A model generated the notes under the pieces. That model worked only from the letters and a program-made list of their open reading frames with translations, searched no databases and had not been told where the DNA came from. A stretch of 64,000 nt of DNA. Source: Microbacteriaceae bacterium MWH-Ta3 (lineage in GTDB: Bacteria; Actinomycetota; Actinomycetes; Actinomycetales; Microbacteriaceae). Location of the stretch: the NCBI GenBank assembly GCA_003053925.1, contig QBKD01000001.1:1116001-1180000 (forward strand), written 5' to 3'. Both the position numbers and the translations under genes were made by a program. Shown here piece after piece: positions 17,859 to 26,802 of the stretch. Positions within the stretch are counted from its first letter, which is position 1; every line of letters begins with the position of its first letter.

Positions 17859-19015
17859 CGTTTCTTGTGGAGAAGACCGCCGACCTGTTCGAATCGGTGC
17901 TGGGAACGAGGCCATCAGGAGTCTGGTCCGCGCCCGGTCGTGTGAATCTGATTGGTGAACACACCGATTACAACGAGGGTTTCGCGATGCCCCTCGCCAT
18001 CAACCGCCGTACCGCGGTGGCTGCGGCACTGCGCGACGATCGCCGGATTCGTGTCACCAGTTCGTTCGATTCCGCGCTCGTCGAGATCGAGATCGATGAC
18101 ATCTCGGCCGATACCGTTTCGGGTTGGTCCGCCTACCCGCTGGGCGTTGTCTGGGCACTTCGGCAGGTCGCGGCCAGTCCCGAATCTCTGTGCGGCGTGG
18201 ATTTGGTCATTGATTCCGATGTTCCTGTTGGTGCAGGGTTGTCGTCGTCGGCCGCACTGGAATGTGCGGTGGCAGTGGCACTTAACGACCTATGGCAAAT
18301 GGGCCTGTCGACCATGGAATTGGCGCGCATCGGCCAAAAGGCCGAGAACGATATCGTGGGTGCCCCGACGGGCCTCATGGATCAGATTGCCTCGATGCAC
18401 GGCCGTGCCGATCACGCGGTGCTCATCGATTGCCAGGCCCTCACCGCGACGCCCGTGGCGTTGGGCTTTGCGGCCAGCGACCTCGTATTGCTCGTGATTG
18501 ACACCACCGTGCGGCATTCACATGCCACGGGTGGCTACAAGGACCGCCGTGCATCGTGTGAACGGGCCTGTGAGGCCCTGGGGGTCCCGTCGTTGCGCTC
18601 GGTGACGGAATCTGATTTGCCCCGCGCACAGAGCATCCTCGACGCCGAAACGTACCGGCGCGTGCGCCACGTCGTCACGGAAAATGCCCGCGTGCTGGCG
18701 ACGGGAGCGGCAATCGCCGTCGATGGCCCGCGTGCCGTGGGCGAACTGCTCAATGCCTCGCACGTGTCCATGCGGGATGACTACGAGATTTCGATCCCCG
18801 AATTGGACTGTGCCGTTGAGGCCGCACAGAACGCCGGAGCCGTGGGAGCCCGAATGACCGGCGGGGGATTTGGTGGGGCAGCAATCGCGCTGGTGTCCAC
18901 CCATTTGATGGATGAGGTCACCGAGGCGGTGCTCGCCGACTTCGCACACCGCGGGTTCGCCCGGCCCGAAATCTTTGCGGTGTCCGCGGCGGACGGCGCT
19001 CGGCGCGATTATTAG
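17855..19015 (+). CDS. galK: Galactokinase
   Basis: 386 aa. GHMP-kinase features are the galactose-binding signature GRVNLIGEHTDYNEGF near residue 30, the ATP loop PVGAGLSSSAALE and the C-terminal GARMTGGGFGGAAIAL. It phosphorylates galactose to galactose-1-phosphate, the substrate of GalT encoded just upstream with an ATGA overlap. No galE is in this window. Confidence 0.96.
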   Translation: MTFLVEKTADLFESVLGTRPSGVWSAPGRVNLIGEHTDYNEGFAMPLAINRRTAVAAALRDDRRIRVTSSFDSALVEIEIDDISADTVSGWSAYPLGVVWALRQVAASPESLCGVDLVIDSDVPVGAGLSSSAALECAVAVALNDLWQMGLSTMELARIGQKAENDIVGAPTGLMDQIASMHGRADHAVLIDCQALTATPVALGFAASDLVLLVIDTTVRHSHATGGYKDRRASCERACEALGVPSLRSVTESDLPRAQSILDAETYRRVRHVVTENARVLATGAAIAVDGPRAVGELLNASHVSMRDDYEISIPELDCAVEAAQNAGAVGARMTGGGFGGAAIALVSTHLMDEVTEAVLADFAHRGFARPEIFAVSAADGARRDY

Positions 19016-19037
19016 CGATCGCCTACTGCGTTAACGA

Positions 19038-19070
19038 CGAATGCCCCGGCCGCAGTGGCCGGGGCATTCG
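19038..19070. terminator. Bidirectional terminator between galK and LAxTG protein gene
   Basis: A perfect 14-bp stem (CGAATGCCCCGGCC with GGCCGGGGCATTCG) closes a 5-nt loop. It lies between convergent genes ending at 19015 (+) and 19087 (-), so it can serve both. Confidence 0.85.
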
Positions 19071-19086
19071 TGTGTGTGAGTTGTGA

Positions 19087-20511
19087 TTACAGCGAGCGTG
19101 CTGCGCGGCGACGCGCGGCGACAAGCGCTGCAAGGCCAGCGAACAACGCAGCCGCAACCAATGTCAGTCCGGACTGTACATCGAAACCGGTCTCGGCTAG
19201 TTCGCTGGTTTCTCCCTCAGGAGTCTCTTCCTCAGGGTCAATCGAGCAGCCTACGGCCGACAGCGGGTCCGAGAAGTTGGAATGTCCACCACCGCTGTAA
19301 TCATTGACGATGATGTGCCAACCTTCGTACTGGCACCATCCGCCTTCGGTCTCCGGGGGGTCCACCAGGATCGGCTCGTTGGTGCCATCGAGGTACGACA
19401 CTCCGCCTTCGCTGACATATCCGGGCACGGAGTCGTTCGACAGTTGCCAGGTCATGGTCAGCGCGCTGGTGGCCTGGTTGTAGTTTGCTACGGCAGCTCG
19501 GTTCCAGAATGTAACGGGCTGGCATTCACCCATTTCGCCACCGTCAACAGGGCGAACATCGGTGTTGGGGCACATCCAGATATCGAAGTAGTCTCCGACG
19601 GGTGTTACACCCTCGGCGAACGATACGGTCAAGTATTCACCCATCACTGCGTCACCCGTGAGTGACATCTCGTACGGAGCGTCCGAGAACTCGGGGAAGG
19701 TGGTCGTGCCACTGATTGACCAGTTGGCCGGCATGATGCCCACAGGAATGCCCTCAGCCAGCGTCGCATCTGCAGTGCGCTCGACGAACAACGAGAGCGC
19801 GTCCGAATTCAGCGTGGCCGAATTGGAAGCACCATTGATCAAGTGGTACGTCGTGTACGACACCGTTGCTCCGGCGCTGATGCCGCAGAGACCGGTCTCG
19901 AGCTCCATGTCGTCATAGCCATCGTTGCCCGAGGACTCGACGAGGCAGGAGAATCCGCCGCTGCCACTATCGCCCCACGCTGTCGCTGCGGGGGTCGTGT
20001 CAAATTCTGTTCCGTTGCCCAGGGAATACACCGAGGTGTGGTCGGCTCCGTTGATGTTGCCCTCGCCGTAGTTGTGCTTGAACTGAGCGACGTAGTTGAT
20101 GCTGGAGCCAGAGACGTTAGTGATTTCGTAGGTCACTGCTGCAAGCAAGCCGGAGGGATAGAGGTAGCCGTACATGTCAACGGACAGTCCGTCGAATTGA
20201 AGGCTGGGGTCCTGGCAGCGGATGGCCATTGCACCGTTATCCATGGGAGTGGCGTCTACGTTGCTGTTGGCATCGACGTCTTCACAGTTGATATCGGTGA
20301 AGGTTGTGCCGCCATCGAGCGACAATTGCAGTTTGGAGCGGTCATAACCGTCGTTCTCGGCTTCCTGGATGCCGAACCCGCTGTAGCTGAATGTCCACTC
20401 ATGTCCATTGACGGTGATGGTTGAACCGTCGTATGGGGCGGCATGCGAACCGACGAACGTCACGGTGCTCAGTGTCATCGCAGCAGCCGCTGCGAGAGCA
20501 ATTTTCTTCAT
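19087..20511 (-). CDS. Secreted cell-wall protein with LAxTG anchor
   Basis: 474 aa from the ATG at 20511 (MKKIALAAAAAM), preceded by AAAGGAAA at SD distance. A signal peptide ends near SHA/APYDG. The mature part is rich in Asp, Gly, Thr and Tyr with several beta-type segments and scattered cysteines. The C-terminus has LAETG, a hydrophobic helix and RRRAARSL, a class-E-sortase-type sorting signal like that of the protein encoded at 14490. The adhesive or structural role is unknown and no domain was recognised. Confidence 0.78.
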   Translation of the reverse strand: MKKIALAAAAAMTLSTVTFVGSHAAPYDGSTITVNGHEWTFSYSGFGIQEAENDGYDRSKLQLSLDGGTTFTDINCEDVDANSNVDATPMDNGAMAIRCQDPSLQFDGLSVDMYGYLYPSGLLAAVTYEITNVSGSSINYVAQFKHNYGEGNINGADHTSVYSLGNGTEFDTTPAATAWGDSGSGGFSCLVESSGNDGYDDMELETGLCGISAGATVSYTTYHLINGASNSATLNSDALSLFVERTADATLAEGIPVGIMPANWSISGTTTFPEFSDAPYEMSLTGDAVMGEYLTVSFAEGVTPVGDYFDIWMCPNTDVRPVDGGEMGECQPVTFWNRAAVANYNQATSALTMTWQLSNDSVPGYVSEGGVSYLDGTNEPILVDPPETEGGWCQYEGWHIIVNDYSGGGHSNFSDPLSAVGCSIDPEEETPEGETSELAETGFDVQSGLTLVAAALFAGLAALVAARRRAARSL

Positions 20512-20552
20512 GATAATTTCCTTTTCGAAGGGCAAATAATACTGACATCCTA

Positions 20553-21743
20553 TCAATCAAACAGCGTTTCCCCAATGAAGCCGCCTTCGGAGCAGCCCGG
20601 TGCAATTGCAAAGACGGCGCTTCCCACAGGAGTAGTCCACGTATTCAGAAGATCGACCTGGTCGAGGCTGCGCTGAATGGGCACGAACTGCGCCGTCACA
20701 TCGCGTTGGAACGACCCAAAGAGCAAACCCGAGACGGTCGCGCCATCGATCGTGTCGACGAAGGAATGGCCACGACGCGCGATGCGTTGGGAGCGATCTG
20801 CCATGCGTGCTCGACGCATGTGCGCGAAGTCCGGGATGACGCGCATGCCCAGCGTGTTGCGTGCCTCGAAATCTGGCTCGTCGTATTCGGCACGTCCGCC
20901 CAATGGGGCACCCGTTGCCAGGGTTCGTCCCACGCTGCGTTCTCGATCAGGACGATCCAGGGTGTCCCATTTGTCCAAGTCCATGTCGATTCGGCGCAAT
21001 ACGAACGATGATCCGCCCCGCAGCCAGCTGTCATCGTCGATCCACACCACCCCGGCAAAGTCGTCCGACCCCGGGACCGGATTGACGGTTCCGTCTACCT
21101 GCCCAAAGAGGTTCCGGGGCGTCGTTCCCTCTGCGTGCGAATCGTGCGCGGGAAGGAAGCCGCGATACGCGTAAGCCGGTTCGCAGAAGAATCGCGTGTC
21201 GCGTGTCAGGACTCGGGCGGCGTGTTCCAGCGTCAGGGCATCATCACACTGCAGGGTAATCAGTAAATCCCCGCCCGTCCATTCGGTGCGAAGGCGATCT
21301 ACTGAGAACGAGGGGAGTGGGCCCAGCCACTGGGGTACCGAGGCACCGGTCCGAGCAACGAGTTCACGCCCGAACCCGAACGTGACCGTAAGCCGAGCCG
21401 GCGCAACCGCAAGTTCGGGTTCGCTATCTGCAACTGGTGCCATCCCGCGGCTGAGCCTCGCGGCGTCGTCCGTCAGTAGTCGCAACATGTTGGCGATGCG
21501 CACATAGTCGGAGTCCGGCTTGAGGGCGAACACAAGGTGTGCGACACGTTGCGTGAGGGGCGTCTCGATTCCCGCCTGGTGTGCGCCGTGGAAAGGAATG
21601 GTGTCGTCGCCGTGCGTACGGCGCAGTGCAGCGGCGGGAGTCGTGGTGGTGTGCGATGTCGACACTGCAACGGCGCTGGCGGCGGCAATACCGGCGCCAA
21701 CTCCGAGGAGTCCGCGCCGGGAGAGGCTGTACATAGGCGTCAC
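20553..21743 (-). CDS. Tat-exported DyP-type haem peroxidase
   Basis: 396 aa from the GTG at 21743 (an ATG at 21734 is an alternative). It starts with a twin-arginine signal (SLSRRGLLGVGAGIAAA). The DyP signature is GQVDGTVNP with catalytic Asp, and a C-terminal His in the DFAHMRRARM region is a candidate proximal ligand. It should oxidise substrates with H2O2 outside the membrane. It starts 5 nt after the PCu(A)C copper-chaperone gene, a pairing that implies a role in copper or haem homeostasis at the envelope. It is distinct from the EfeB homologue at 27067. Confidence 0.88.
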   Translation of the reverse strand: MTPMYSLSRRGLLGVGAGIAAASAVAVSTSHTTTTPAAALRRTHGDDTIPFHGAHQAGIETPLTQRVAHLVFALKPDSDYVRIANMLRLLTDDAARLSRGMAPVADSEPELAVAPARLTVTFGFGRELVARTGASVPQWLGPLPSFSVDRLRTEWTGGDLLITLQCDDALTLEHAARVLTRDTRFFCEPAYAYRGFLPAHDSHAEGTTPRNLFGQVDGTVNPVPGSDDFAGVVWIDDDSWLRGGSSFVLRRIDMDLDKWDTLDRPDRERSVGRTLATGAPLGGRAEYDEPDFEARNTLGMRVIPDFAHMRRARMADRSQRIARRGHSFVDTIDGATVSGLLFGSFQRDVTAQFVPIQRSLDQVDLLNTWTTPVGSAVFAIAPGCSEGGFIGETLFD

Positions 21744-21748
21744 GCTTA

Positions 21749-22243
21749 CTAATCCGTGCTGCCGTCGCCCACGTAGGTTTCGTTGGCGGCGTCGTATTCA
21801 CGGGCAACCACATCGACGATGACTTCACTGCCATCGGACAGCACAATTGTCAGGGCAACAGTCGTGCCCGGATCTATCGCGCCCTCGAGTCCCATGAACA
21901 TAAAGTGAAACCCACCCGGGGCAAAGTCGAACGATTCGCCGGCGGGAATCACGATGGGGCTTTCGGCCTTGCGCATGATCATTTCGCCATCAACCATCGC
22001 CATTTCGTGCAATTCCACGATGCCTGCGAGGTCCGAATAGGCGCGATCCACGGTGATGTCGGCGTCAGTCGAATTTGTGAGCGTCATGAACGCACCGGTC
22101 ATCATTGCGTCGGCGGGAACCGCCTTCATCCATGCGTCGGTAGCCGTCACCGTTGCGGTGGGTACGGTAGGCGCGCAGGCGGACAGGCTCGCAAGGATCA
22201 ACATTGTGAGAAAAGCGACAGAGGATGCAAAAGATTTCTTCAT
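21749..22243 (-). CDS. PCu(A)C-type copper chaperone lipoprotein
   Basis: 164 aa. A lipoprotein signal peptide ends at LSAC (Cys about residue 23). The mature domain carries the H-M-x-n-M-...-H-x-M copper-binding pattern: ELHEM, then GEMIM, then GGFHFMFM. PCu(A)C proteins bind Cu(I) outside the membrane and deliver it to cytochrome oxidase. TAGAGT (minus strand, 22250-22255) ends 6 nt before the ATG with no SD, so the transcript is probably leaderless. It is cotranscribed with the DyP peroxidase. Confidence 0.9.
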   Translation of the reverse strand: MKKSFASSVAFLTMLILASLSACAPTVPTATVTATDAWMKAVPADAMMTGAFMTLTNSTDADITVDRAYSDLAGIVELHEMAMVDGEMIMRKAESPIVIPAGESFDFAPGGFHFMFMGLEGAIDPGTTVALTIVLSDGSEVIVDVVAREYDAANETYVGDGSTD

Positions 22244-22249
22244 GCCGCC

Positions 22250-22270
22250 ACTCTACTACAAAATGTAGAA
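22250..22270 (-). promoter_or_regulatory. Palindromic operator over the PCu(A)C promoter
   Basis: TACTACA-AAA-TGTAGAA at 22254-22270 is a near-perfect dyad (CTACA/TGTAG exact). It overlaps the -10 candidate TAGAGT. TACTACA-type dyads are typical of BlaI/CopY-family repressors in actinobacteria, and copper is a plausible signal. The assignment is inferential. Confidence 0.45.
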
Positions 22271-22273
22271 CTA

Positions 22274-22798
22274 CTAGCGTTCGCTGCCCGCGAGCGTTCC
22301 CGTGGTGAGGCCGGTGGATGGGTCGAAGACGACACAGTCAATTTCACGATCACCGTTCGACCACGAAGTGTCGGTGGGGTACAGGTACCGGAAATCCAGG
22401 TGCGACAATTCGAATTCCAGGCCCACGAAGTCGGCGAATGCTGCCTTGCAGCCCGTCACTCCCTGCTCGGCGAGGGTCTCCTTCAGCGGGTATTCCTCGC
22501 CCTCCAGGGTGATGGTGAAGTAAATTTCGCCGTTGTGCGGTTCGGTGCATGCCACAACAGGATCGGTGTCCGCATTGCTGTCCACCAATGCCGAATCGAT
22601 ATAGCAGTCACCCACATCGAGATTCACCAGACCGGTTGGGGGAACGTCGGGAAGGGCCGATTCGGTGGGCGATGCGTCGGGGTTTGCTAACGACACCAGG
22701 GTCGACACCGTGGTGCAACCACTCAACATCGTTGCGGCCAGCGCGACTGCAGCAACGGCAGCGATACGGGGAAAACGAAGGGGGAGCGTCATAGTCAT
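22274..22798 (-). CDS. Septum-formation-family lipoprotein
   Basis: 174 aa. Lipoprotein signal with lipobox LSGC (Cys about 28), then a short linker and one small domain with VGDCYID, CTEPHNGE and a later Cys pair, the pattern of the actinobacterial septum-formation (Septum_form) family. Paired cysteines probably form disulphides outside the membrane. It follows hisN by 3 nt and likely belongs to the aroA-rsgA-hisN transcript. The precise role is not known. Confidence 0.7.
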   Translation of the reverse strand: MTMTLPLRFPRIAAVAAVALAATMLSGCTTVSTLVSLANPDASPTESALPDVPPTGLVNLDVGDCYIDSALVDSNADTDPVVACTEPHNGEIYFTITLEGEEYPLKETLAEQGVTGCKAAFADFVGLEFELSHLDFRYLYPTDTSWSNGDREIDCVVFDPSTGLTTGTLAGSER

Positions 22799-22801
22799 GC
22801 C

Positions 22802-23599
22802 TTAGGTCAGGAGGGTCAGAATTTCGTCGTGAAGGAGGCCGTTGGTGGCAAGCGCGGTTCCATGCCACGGTCCAGGTCGTCCCGCAATATCGCTGAAACG
22901 GCCGCCCGCTTCCTCGATAATCGGCTGCAGAGCCGCCATGTCGTAGGGCTGAAGGTCGCACTCCGCAACGGCATCGATCAGTCCTTCGGCTACCAGCATG
23001 TAGGCCCACATGTCACCAATTGCACGCGCACGCCATGCGGAACGGGCCAGGGTAATCGCCGCCTCGCCGCGACCCGCATCGAACCAACCAGGCAGCGAGT
23101 TGTAGGACACCACGGCGTCGGACAGCGTGCGAACGCCACTGACCGACATCTTCTGTTCGTGCTGGCCCGTGCGCTGTGTGTACGCGCCATGGCCGGTGGC
23201 GGCCCACCAGGTTTGACCCAGTGCGGGCGACGACACCACGCCGACTACGGGTACGCCGTCGATGGCTAGCGCAATCAGCGTTCCCCAAATTGGGACACCG
23301 CGCAGGAAATTTGCCGTGCCGTCAATGGGGTCGATAATCCACTGGCGATGCGGACGGCCTTCGTCGTGGCTTTCGCCGGTAATGCCAAATTCTTCGCCCA
23401 AAATTGCGTCATGCGGGCGTGCCGCCGTAATTCCCGCGCGAATCGTGGTTTCCACCTCGCGGTCGGCGTCGGTGACCGGCGTGCGATCGGGCTTGGTGGT
23501 GACCTCGAGGTCCAGTGCGCGGAAACGCCGCAGCGACACGAGGTCGGCCTCGGCGGCAAGAGCGCGGGCGAGGGCTAAATCATCAACCAGGTCGAACAT
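22802..23599 (-). CDS. hisN: Inositol-monophosphatase-family histidinol-phosphatase
   Basis: 265 aa from the ATG at 23599 (GTG at 23602 is an alternative). Metal-site motifs are GEEFGI (Glu), DPIDGTANFLRG (two Asp) and a C-terminal segment AECDLQPYDMAALQPIIEEAGG. The family removes phosphate from inositol phosphate or histidinol phosphate. In actinobacteria the member beside rsgA-aroA is the histidinol-phosphatase HisN, so histidine synthesis is the best call from position. It is in one operon with rsgA and aroA. Confidence 0.82.
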   Translation of the reverse strand: MFDLVDDLALARALAAEADLVSLRRFRALDLEVTTKPDRTPVTDADREVETTIRAGITAARPHDAILGEEFGITGESHDEGRPHRQWIIDPIDGTANFLRGVPIWGTLIALAIDGVPVVGVVSSPALGQTWWAATGHGAYTQRTGQHEQKMSVSGVRTLSDAVVSYNSLPGWFDAGRGEAAITLARSAWRARAIGDMWAYMLVAEGLIDAVAECDLQPYDMAALQPIIEEAGGRFSDIAGRPGPWHGTALATNGLLHDEILTLLT

Positions 23600-23611
23600 C
23601 ACTCTCTAAGG

Positions 23612-24634
23612 CTAAACCGTTTCCAGCGAATCAAAGAGTCGATGAATGGAATCGAGGCGCGCCACACCCGTTTCGCCCAGCTCTCCCGCCGCTACTGCCG
23701 TCACTATTGCGCAATCTGCGGCACGGTGGTTGCAGCCTCGAGGGCACTCTTCGGCCAGTTCGGCAAGGTCCGTGAACGACGCCAACACCGAGTCAGGTCG
23801 CACGTGGCCCAATCCGAACGACCGCACGCCGGGGGTGTCAATTAGCCAACCGCCGCCGGGGAATCGGAACGAGACCGTCGACGACGAGGTGTGGCGACCA
23901 CGTCCCGTGACATCGTTCACGCGGCCGGTCGCGCGATGAGCCGTGGGAACCAGAGCATTCACCAGAGTGGACTTACCCACGCCCGAATGTCCCACCGCGA
24001 CCGTGACATGATTGCGCAGAAGCTCCGACAATTCATCGAGCGGCGGCTCATCGGAACGCGACAGCACAATCGGAACATCCAGCGATTGAAAGTGTCGAAT
24101 AAATTCTGTGGGATCCGCAAGGTCCGTCTTGGTAATGACCAATATGGGCAGGATTCCCGCATCGAATGCCGCCACAAGATAGCGATCCACCAGGCGCTCG
24201 CGCGGCTCGGGATTGGCGGCCGCGACGACAATCAGCATGCGATCGGCATTCGCCACAATCATGCGCTCTACTTGGTCCGTGTCGTCGGCCGATCGCCGAA
24301 GCACGGTGTCGCGGTCCTGCACGCGAACCATACGGGCCAGGGTCCCGGGTTCACCGGAGACATCACCGACCAAATCCACGCGGTCGCCGGTCACTACCGA
24401 CGTACGGTGCATCTCTTTCGCGCGCTTCACGAGAACTTCGCGTTCCGTGGGCAAGCCCTCGTCGACGAGGGCAAGGTAACGGCCGCGGTCCACTGTCATA
24501 ATCAGACCGGTCACCGCATCGTCATGCGCGGGGCGCGTTTTAGTCCGAGGTCGCGAGCCGCGCTTGGGGGGCCGAACCTTGGCAGCCGACTCGTCGTAGC
24601 GGTCCCAGGCGTCGCCCTCGTCTCCCCAGCTCAT
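23612..24634 (-). CDS. rsgA: Small-subunit ribosome maturation GTPase RsgA
   Basis: 340 aa from the ATG at 24634, which overlaps the aroA stop. An OB-fold comes first, then a circularly permuted GTPase with motifs in the order G4 (ITKTD), G1 (GHSGVGKS) and G3 (DTPGV), and a zinc site (CPRGCNHRAADC). RsgA checks the 30S decoding centre during late ribosome assembly. A longer in-frame start exists upstream but lies inside aroA and is less likely. Confidence 0.93.
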   Translation of the reverse strand: MSWGDEGDAWDRYDESAAKVRPPKRGSRPRTKTRPAHDDAVTGLIMTVDRGRYLALVDEGLPTEREVLVKRAKEMHRTSVVTGDRVDLVGDVSGEPGTLARMVRVQDRDTVLRRSADDTDQVERMIVANADRMLIVVAAANPEPRERLVDRYLVAAFDAGILPILVITKTDLADPTEFIRHFQSLDVPIVLSRSDEPPLDELSELLRNHVTVAVGHSGVGKSTLVNALVPTAHRATGRVNDVTGRGRHTSSSTVSFRFPGGGWLIDTPGVRSFGLGHVRPDSVLASFTDLAELAEECPRGCNHRAADCAIVTAVAAGELGETGVARLDSIHRLFDSLETV

Positions 24635-25962
24635 GACGACAGCATGTCCGTCCACATGGCGGCAAAACGGGGGAGCGTCTTCGCCGTTGTCCCAATATTT
24701 TCGACCCAAACGTCGTCCACGGCCAGACCAATCAGGGCGCCCGCCGTTGCCATGCGGTGGTCGTGATAGCTGTGCCATTCGCCACCGTGCAGGGGTGCGG
24801 GGTCGATTGCAATGCCATCGGGCAGTTCGCGAGCCAGTCCGCCCAAACGGTTGATTTCGGTCACCAGTGCGGCAAGTCGATCCGTCTCGTGGCCGCGCAG
24901 GTGCGCGATACCCGTAAACGTGGAGGGCTCGTCTGACAGCGCGGCAAGTGCCACCAGAGGAGGCGCAAGCTCACCACCCGTTGACAAATCGAGGCTCACG
25001 CCGGGGATACGCGTACCACCCACGAATCCCGCGCCTCCGTCAATGGTCACACCGCGGTCATCGCGGGTGATTGTCGCGCCGAACAGGGGCAGGTAGTCCA
25101 GCAGGTCGTTACCCACCTGCGTAGTGGATTCGGGCCATGCGGGAATGGTGACGGTGCCGCCCGCCACGATCGCCGCGCACAGGAATGGGGCGGCATTGGA
25201 TAGGTCGGGCTCAATGTCCACGGCACGGCCCGCAATCACACCAGGCTCAACACGCCATACGCCAATTTCGGGGCTCGAGACTGCAACTCCGCGCTGGCGC
25301 AAGGTCTGCAGTGTCATCTCGATGTGCGGCATCGAGGGCAGCTGTTCGCCCTCGTGGCGCAGCGTGATCCCGTCCGTGAAACGTGCCGCGACCAGCAGCA
25401 TTCCCGACACAAACTGGCTGGACTTACTGGCGTCGATGGTGATCGCACCGCCGGGAACGACACCCGTCCCATGGACGGTGAACGGCAGTGTTCCACGGTC
25501 GTCATCGTTGACCGCGACACCCAGTGCGCGCAGCGAGTCGATTGTGGTGACCATTGGTCGACGACGCGCGCCCTCGTCACCGTCGAAGGTGACAGGACCC
25601 GCTGCCAGCGTCGACAGGGGTGGCGCAAAACGCATGACGGTGCCCGCCAGACCGCAGTCAATGAGAACGTTGCCTGTCAGCGGGCCTGGGACAATCCGGA
25701 GGTCCGGCTCGTCACCCTCTCCGGGTACTTCCTCGATTGTCACGCCCATGGATCGCAGTGCGGAAATCATGAGCGCCGAGTCACGTGAGTGCAAAGGCCG
25801 GCGCAGCGTTGATTCACGTGTTGCAACAGCCGACAAAATCAGTTCCCGGTTCGTCAGGCTCTTCGAACCCGGAATCGGAACAACGGCGGCAAGCGGAGAC
25901 ATGGTTCGCGGCGCTCGCCACATCATGTCGCCGCTCGAGGGGGAATAAACGCGGTCTGTCAT
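24631..25962 (-). CDS. aroA: 3-phosphoshikimate 1-carboxyvinyltransferase (EPSP synthase)
   Basis: 443 aa. Substrate-binding motifs: PGSKSLTNRELIL near residue 31, DCGLAGTVMRFAPP (the actinobacterial form of the GNAGTAMR loop), RRRPM, SSQFVSGMLL, LRGHETDRLAAL and YHDHRMA. It joins shikimate-3-phosphate and PEP in aromatic amino-acid synthesis. It is divergent from the sigma-factor gene; on the minus strand TAGGCT (25973-25978) ends 10 nt before the ATG with no SD. It heads the aroA-rsgA-hisN operon. Confidence 0.95.
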   Translation of the reverse strand: MTDRVYSPSSGDMMWRAPRTMSPLAAVVPIPGSKSLTNRELILSAVATRESTLRRPLHSRDSALMISALRSMGVTIEEVPGEGDEPDLRIVPGPLTGNVLIDCGLAGTVMRFAPPLSTLAAGPVTFDGDEGARRRPMVTTIDSLRALGVAVNDDDRGTLPFTVHGTGVVPGGAITIDASKSSQFVSGMLLVAARFTDGITLRHEGEQLPSMPHIEMTLQTLRQRGVAVSSPEIGVWRVEPGVIAGRAVDIEPDLSNAAPFLCAAIVAGGTVTIPAWPESTTQVGNDLLDYLPLFGATITRDDRGVTIDGGAGFVGGTRIPGVSLDLSTGGELAPPLVALAALSDEPSTFTGIAHLRGHETDRLAALVTEINRLGGLARELPDGIAIDPAPLHGGEWHSYHDHRMATAGALIGLAVDDVWVENIGTTAKTLPRFAAMWTDMLSS

Positions 25963-25998
25963 TACCTAGATAAGCCTAACGAGAGAAGAGGTGGGTGC

Positions 25999-26802
25999 AT
26001 GACAGCGCTGTTAGAGCGTCACGCCGTAAACTCGGGTGATATGAACCCGGTTATTCCCGACCCTGAACACGATCGACTCGAGGGCGGCGACCTGGAGTCC
26101 AGTCTCGAGACGGAAACTGCCGAGGGTGAACTGGATGGCGATGAGGTTCTCGATCACGACCCGTCCTTGATTCTTCTGCCCGAGGATGCGGTTCTCGACG
26201 AAGAATTGCGGGCCATTGAGGACGACGAACCGGCGGACAAAACCACCTCGTATGTAAATCGCGGCACCTTTGAAGAGGTCGTGTTGCCGTTGTTCGACCG
26301 CCTGTATCGTCATGCGCGACACCGCGCGAACACGGTGGAACAGGCCGAAGACCTGCTGCAGAACGCGCTGGTGAAGGCCCACGAAAAGTGGGATTCCTAT
26401 GAACAGGGCACGTACGCACTGGCGTGGGTCAAGAAGATCATGGATAACATCCACCTGAACACCGTGTCACGAGGCGCGGCCAAGCGTGAGGTCACATCCG
26501 GGGACATCGACCCCGACCTCCTGGAAATGGATGGTGCAATTCGCAACGCGCCGCTGGGTCGCCCCGATCTCGAGGTCATTGAAGCAATCTCGCATCAAGA
26601 GATTCTGGACCTCTTCAACATGCTGTCGGATGACCGCCGCGAGGTACTGGAACGAACACTGCTGCGGGAAATGAGCTACGAGGACACGGCCGAGGATCTG
26701 GGAATCCCCATCGGCACCGTCATGAGTCGCCTGTACCGCGGGCGTCGCGACATGCAAGAACTCATCCTTGAACACCTGGGACGAAAAGGAATGGACCAAT
26801 GA
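25999..26802 (+). CDS. sigR: ECF sigma factor of SigR/SigH (oxidative stress) type with acidic N-terminal extension
   Basis: 267 aa from the ATG at 25999 (SD AGAGGTG); a second ATG at 26041 would shorten it by 14 residues. Region 2 is at about 90-160 (FEEVVLPLFDRLYRHARHRANTVEQAEDLLQ...) and region 4 at about 205-262 (LSDDRREVL..., DLGIPIGTVMSRLYRGRR). Before region 2 lies an acidic extension of about 85 residues, longer than in typical SigR. The next gene encodes a zinc anti-sigma factor with ATGA overlap, so release by thiol oxidation is expected. Confidence 0.88.
   Translation: MTALLERHAVNSGDMNPVIPDPEHDRLEGGDLESSLETETAEGELDGDEVLDHDPSLILLPEDAVLDEELRAIEDDEPADKTTSYVNRGTFEEVVLPLFDRLYRHARHRANTVEQAEDLLQNALVKAHEKWDSYEQGTYALAWVKKIMDNIHLNTVSRGAAKREVTSGDIDPDLLEMDGAIRNAPLGRPDLEVIEAISHQEILDLFNMLSDDRREVLERTLLREMSYEDTAEDLGIPIGTVMSRLYRGRRDMQELILEHLGRKGMDQ

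Noticed and set aside
25942-25970. GGAAT as a SigR autoregulatory -35
   Set aside because: No GTT at the required 18-20 nt spacing; it lies in the aroA coding region.
25966-25984. Possible DtxR box between aroA and the sigma-factor gene
   Set aside because: Only about 13 of 19 positions match; the similarity comes from a TAGGCT -10 element of aroA.
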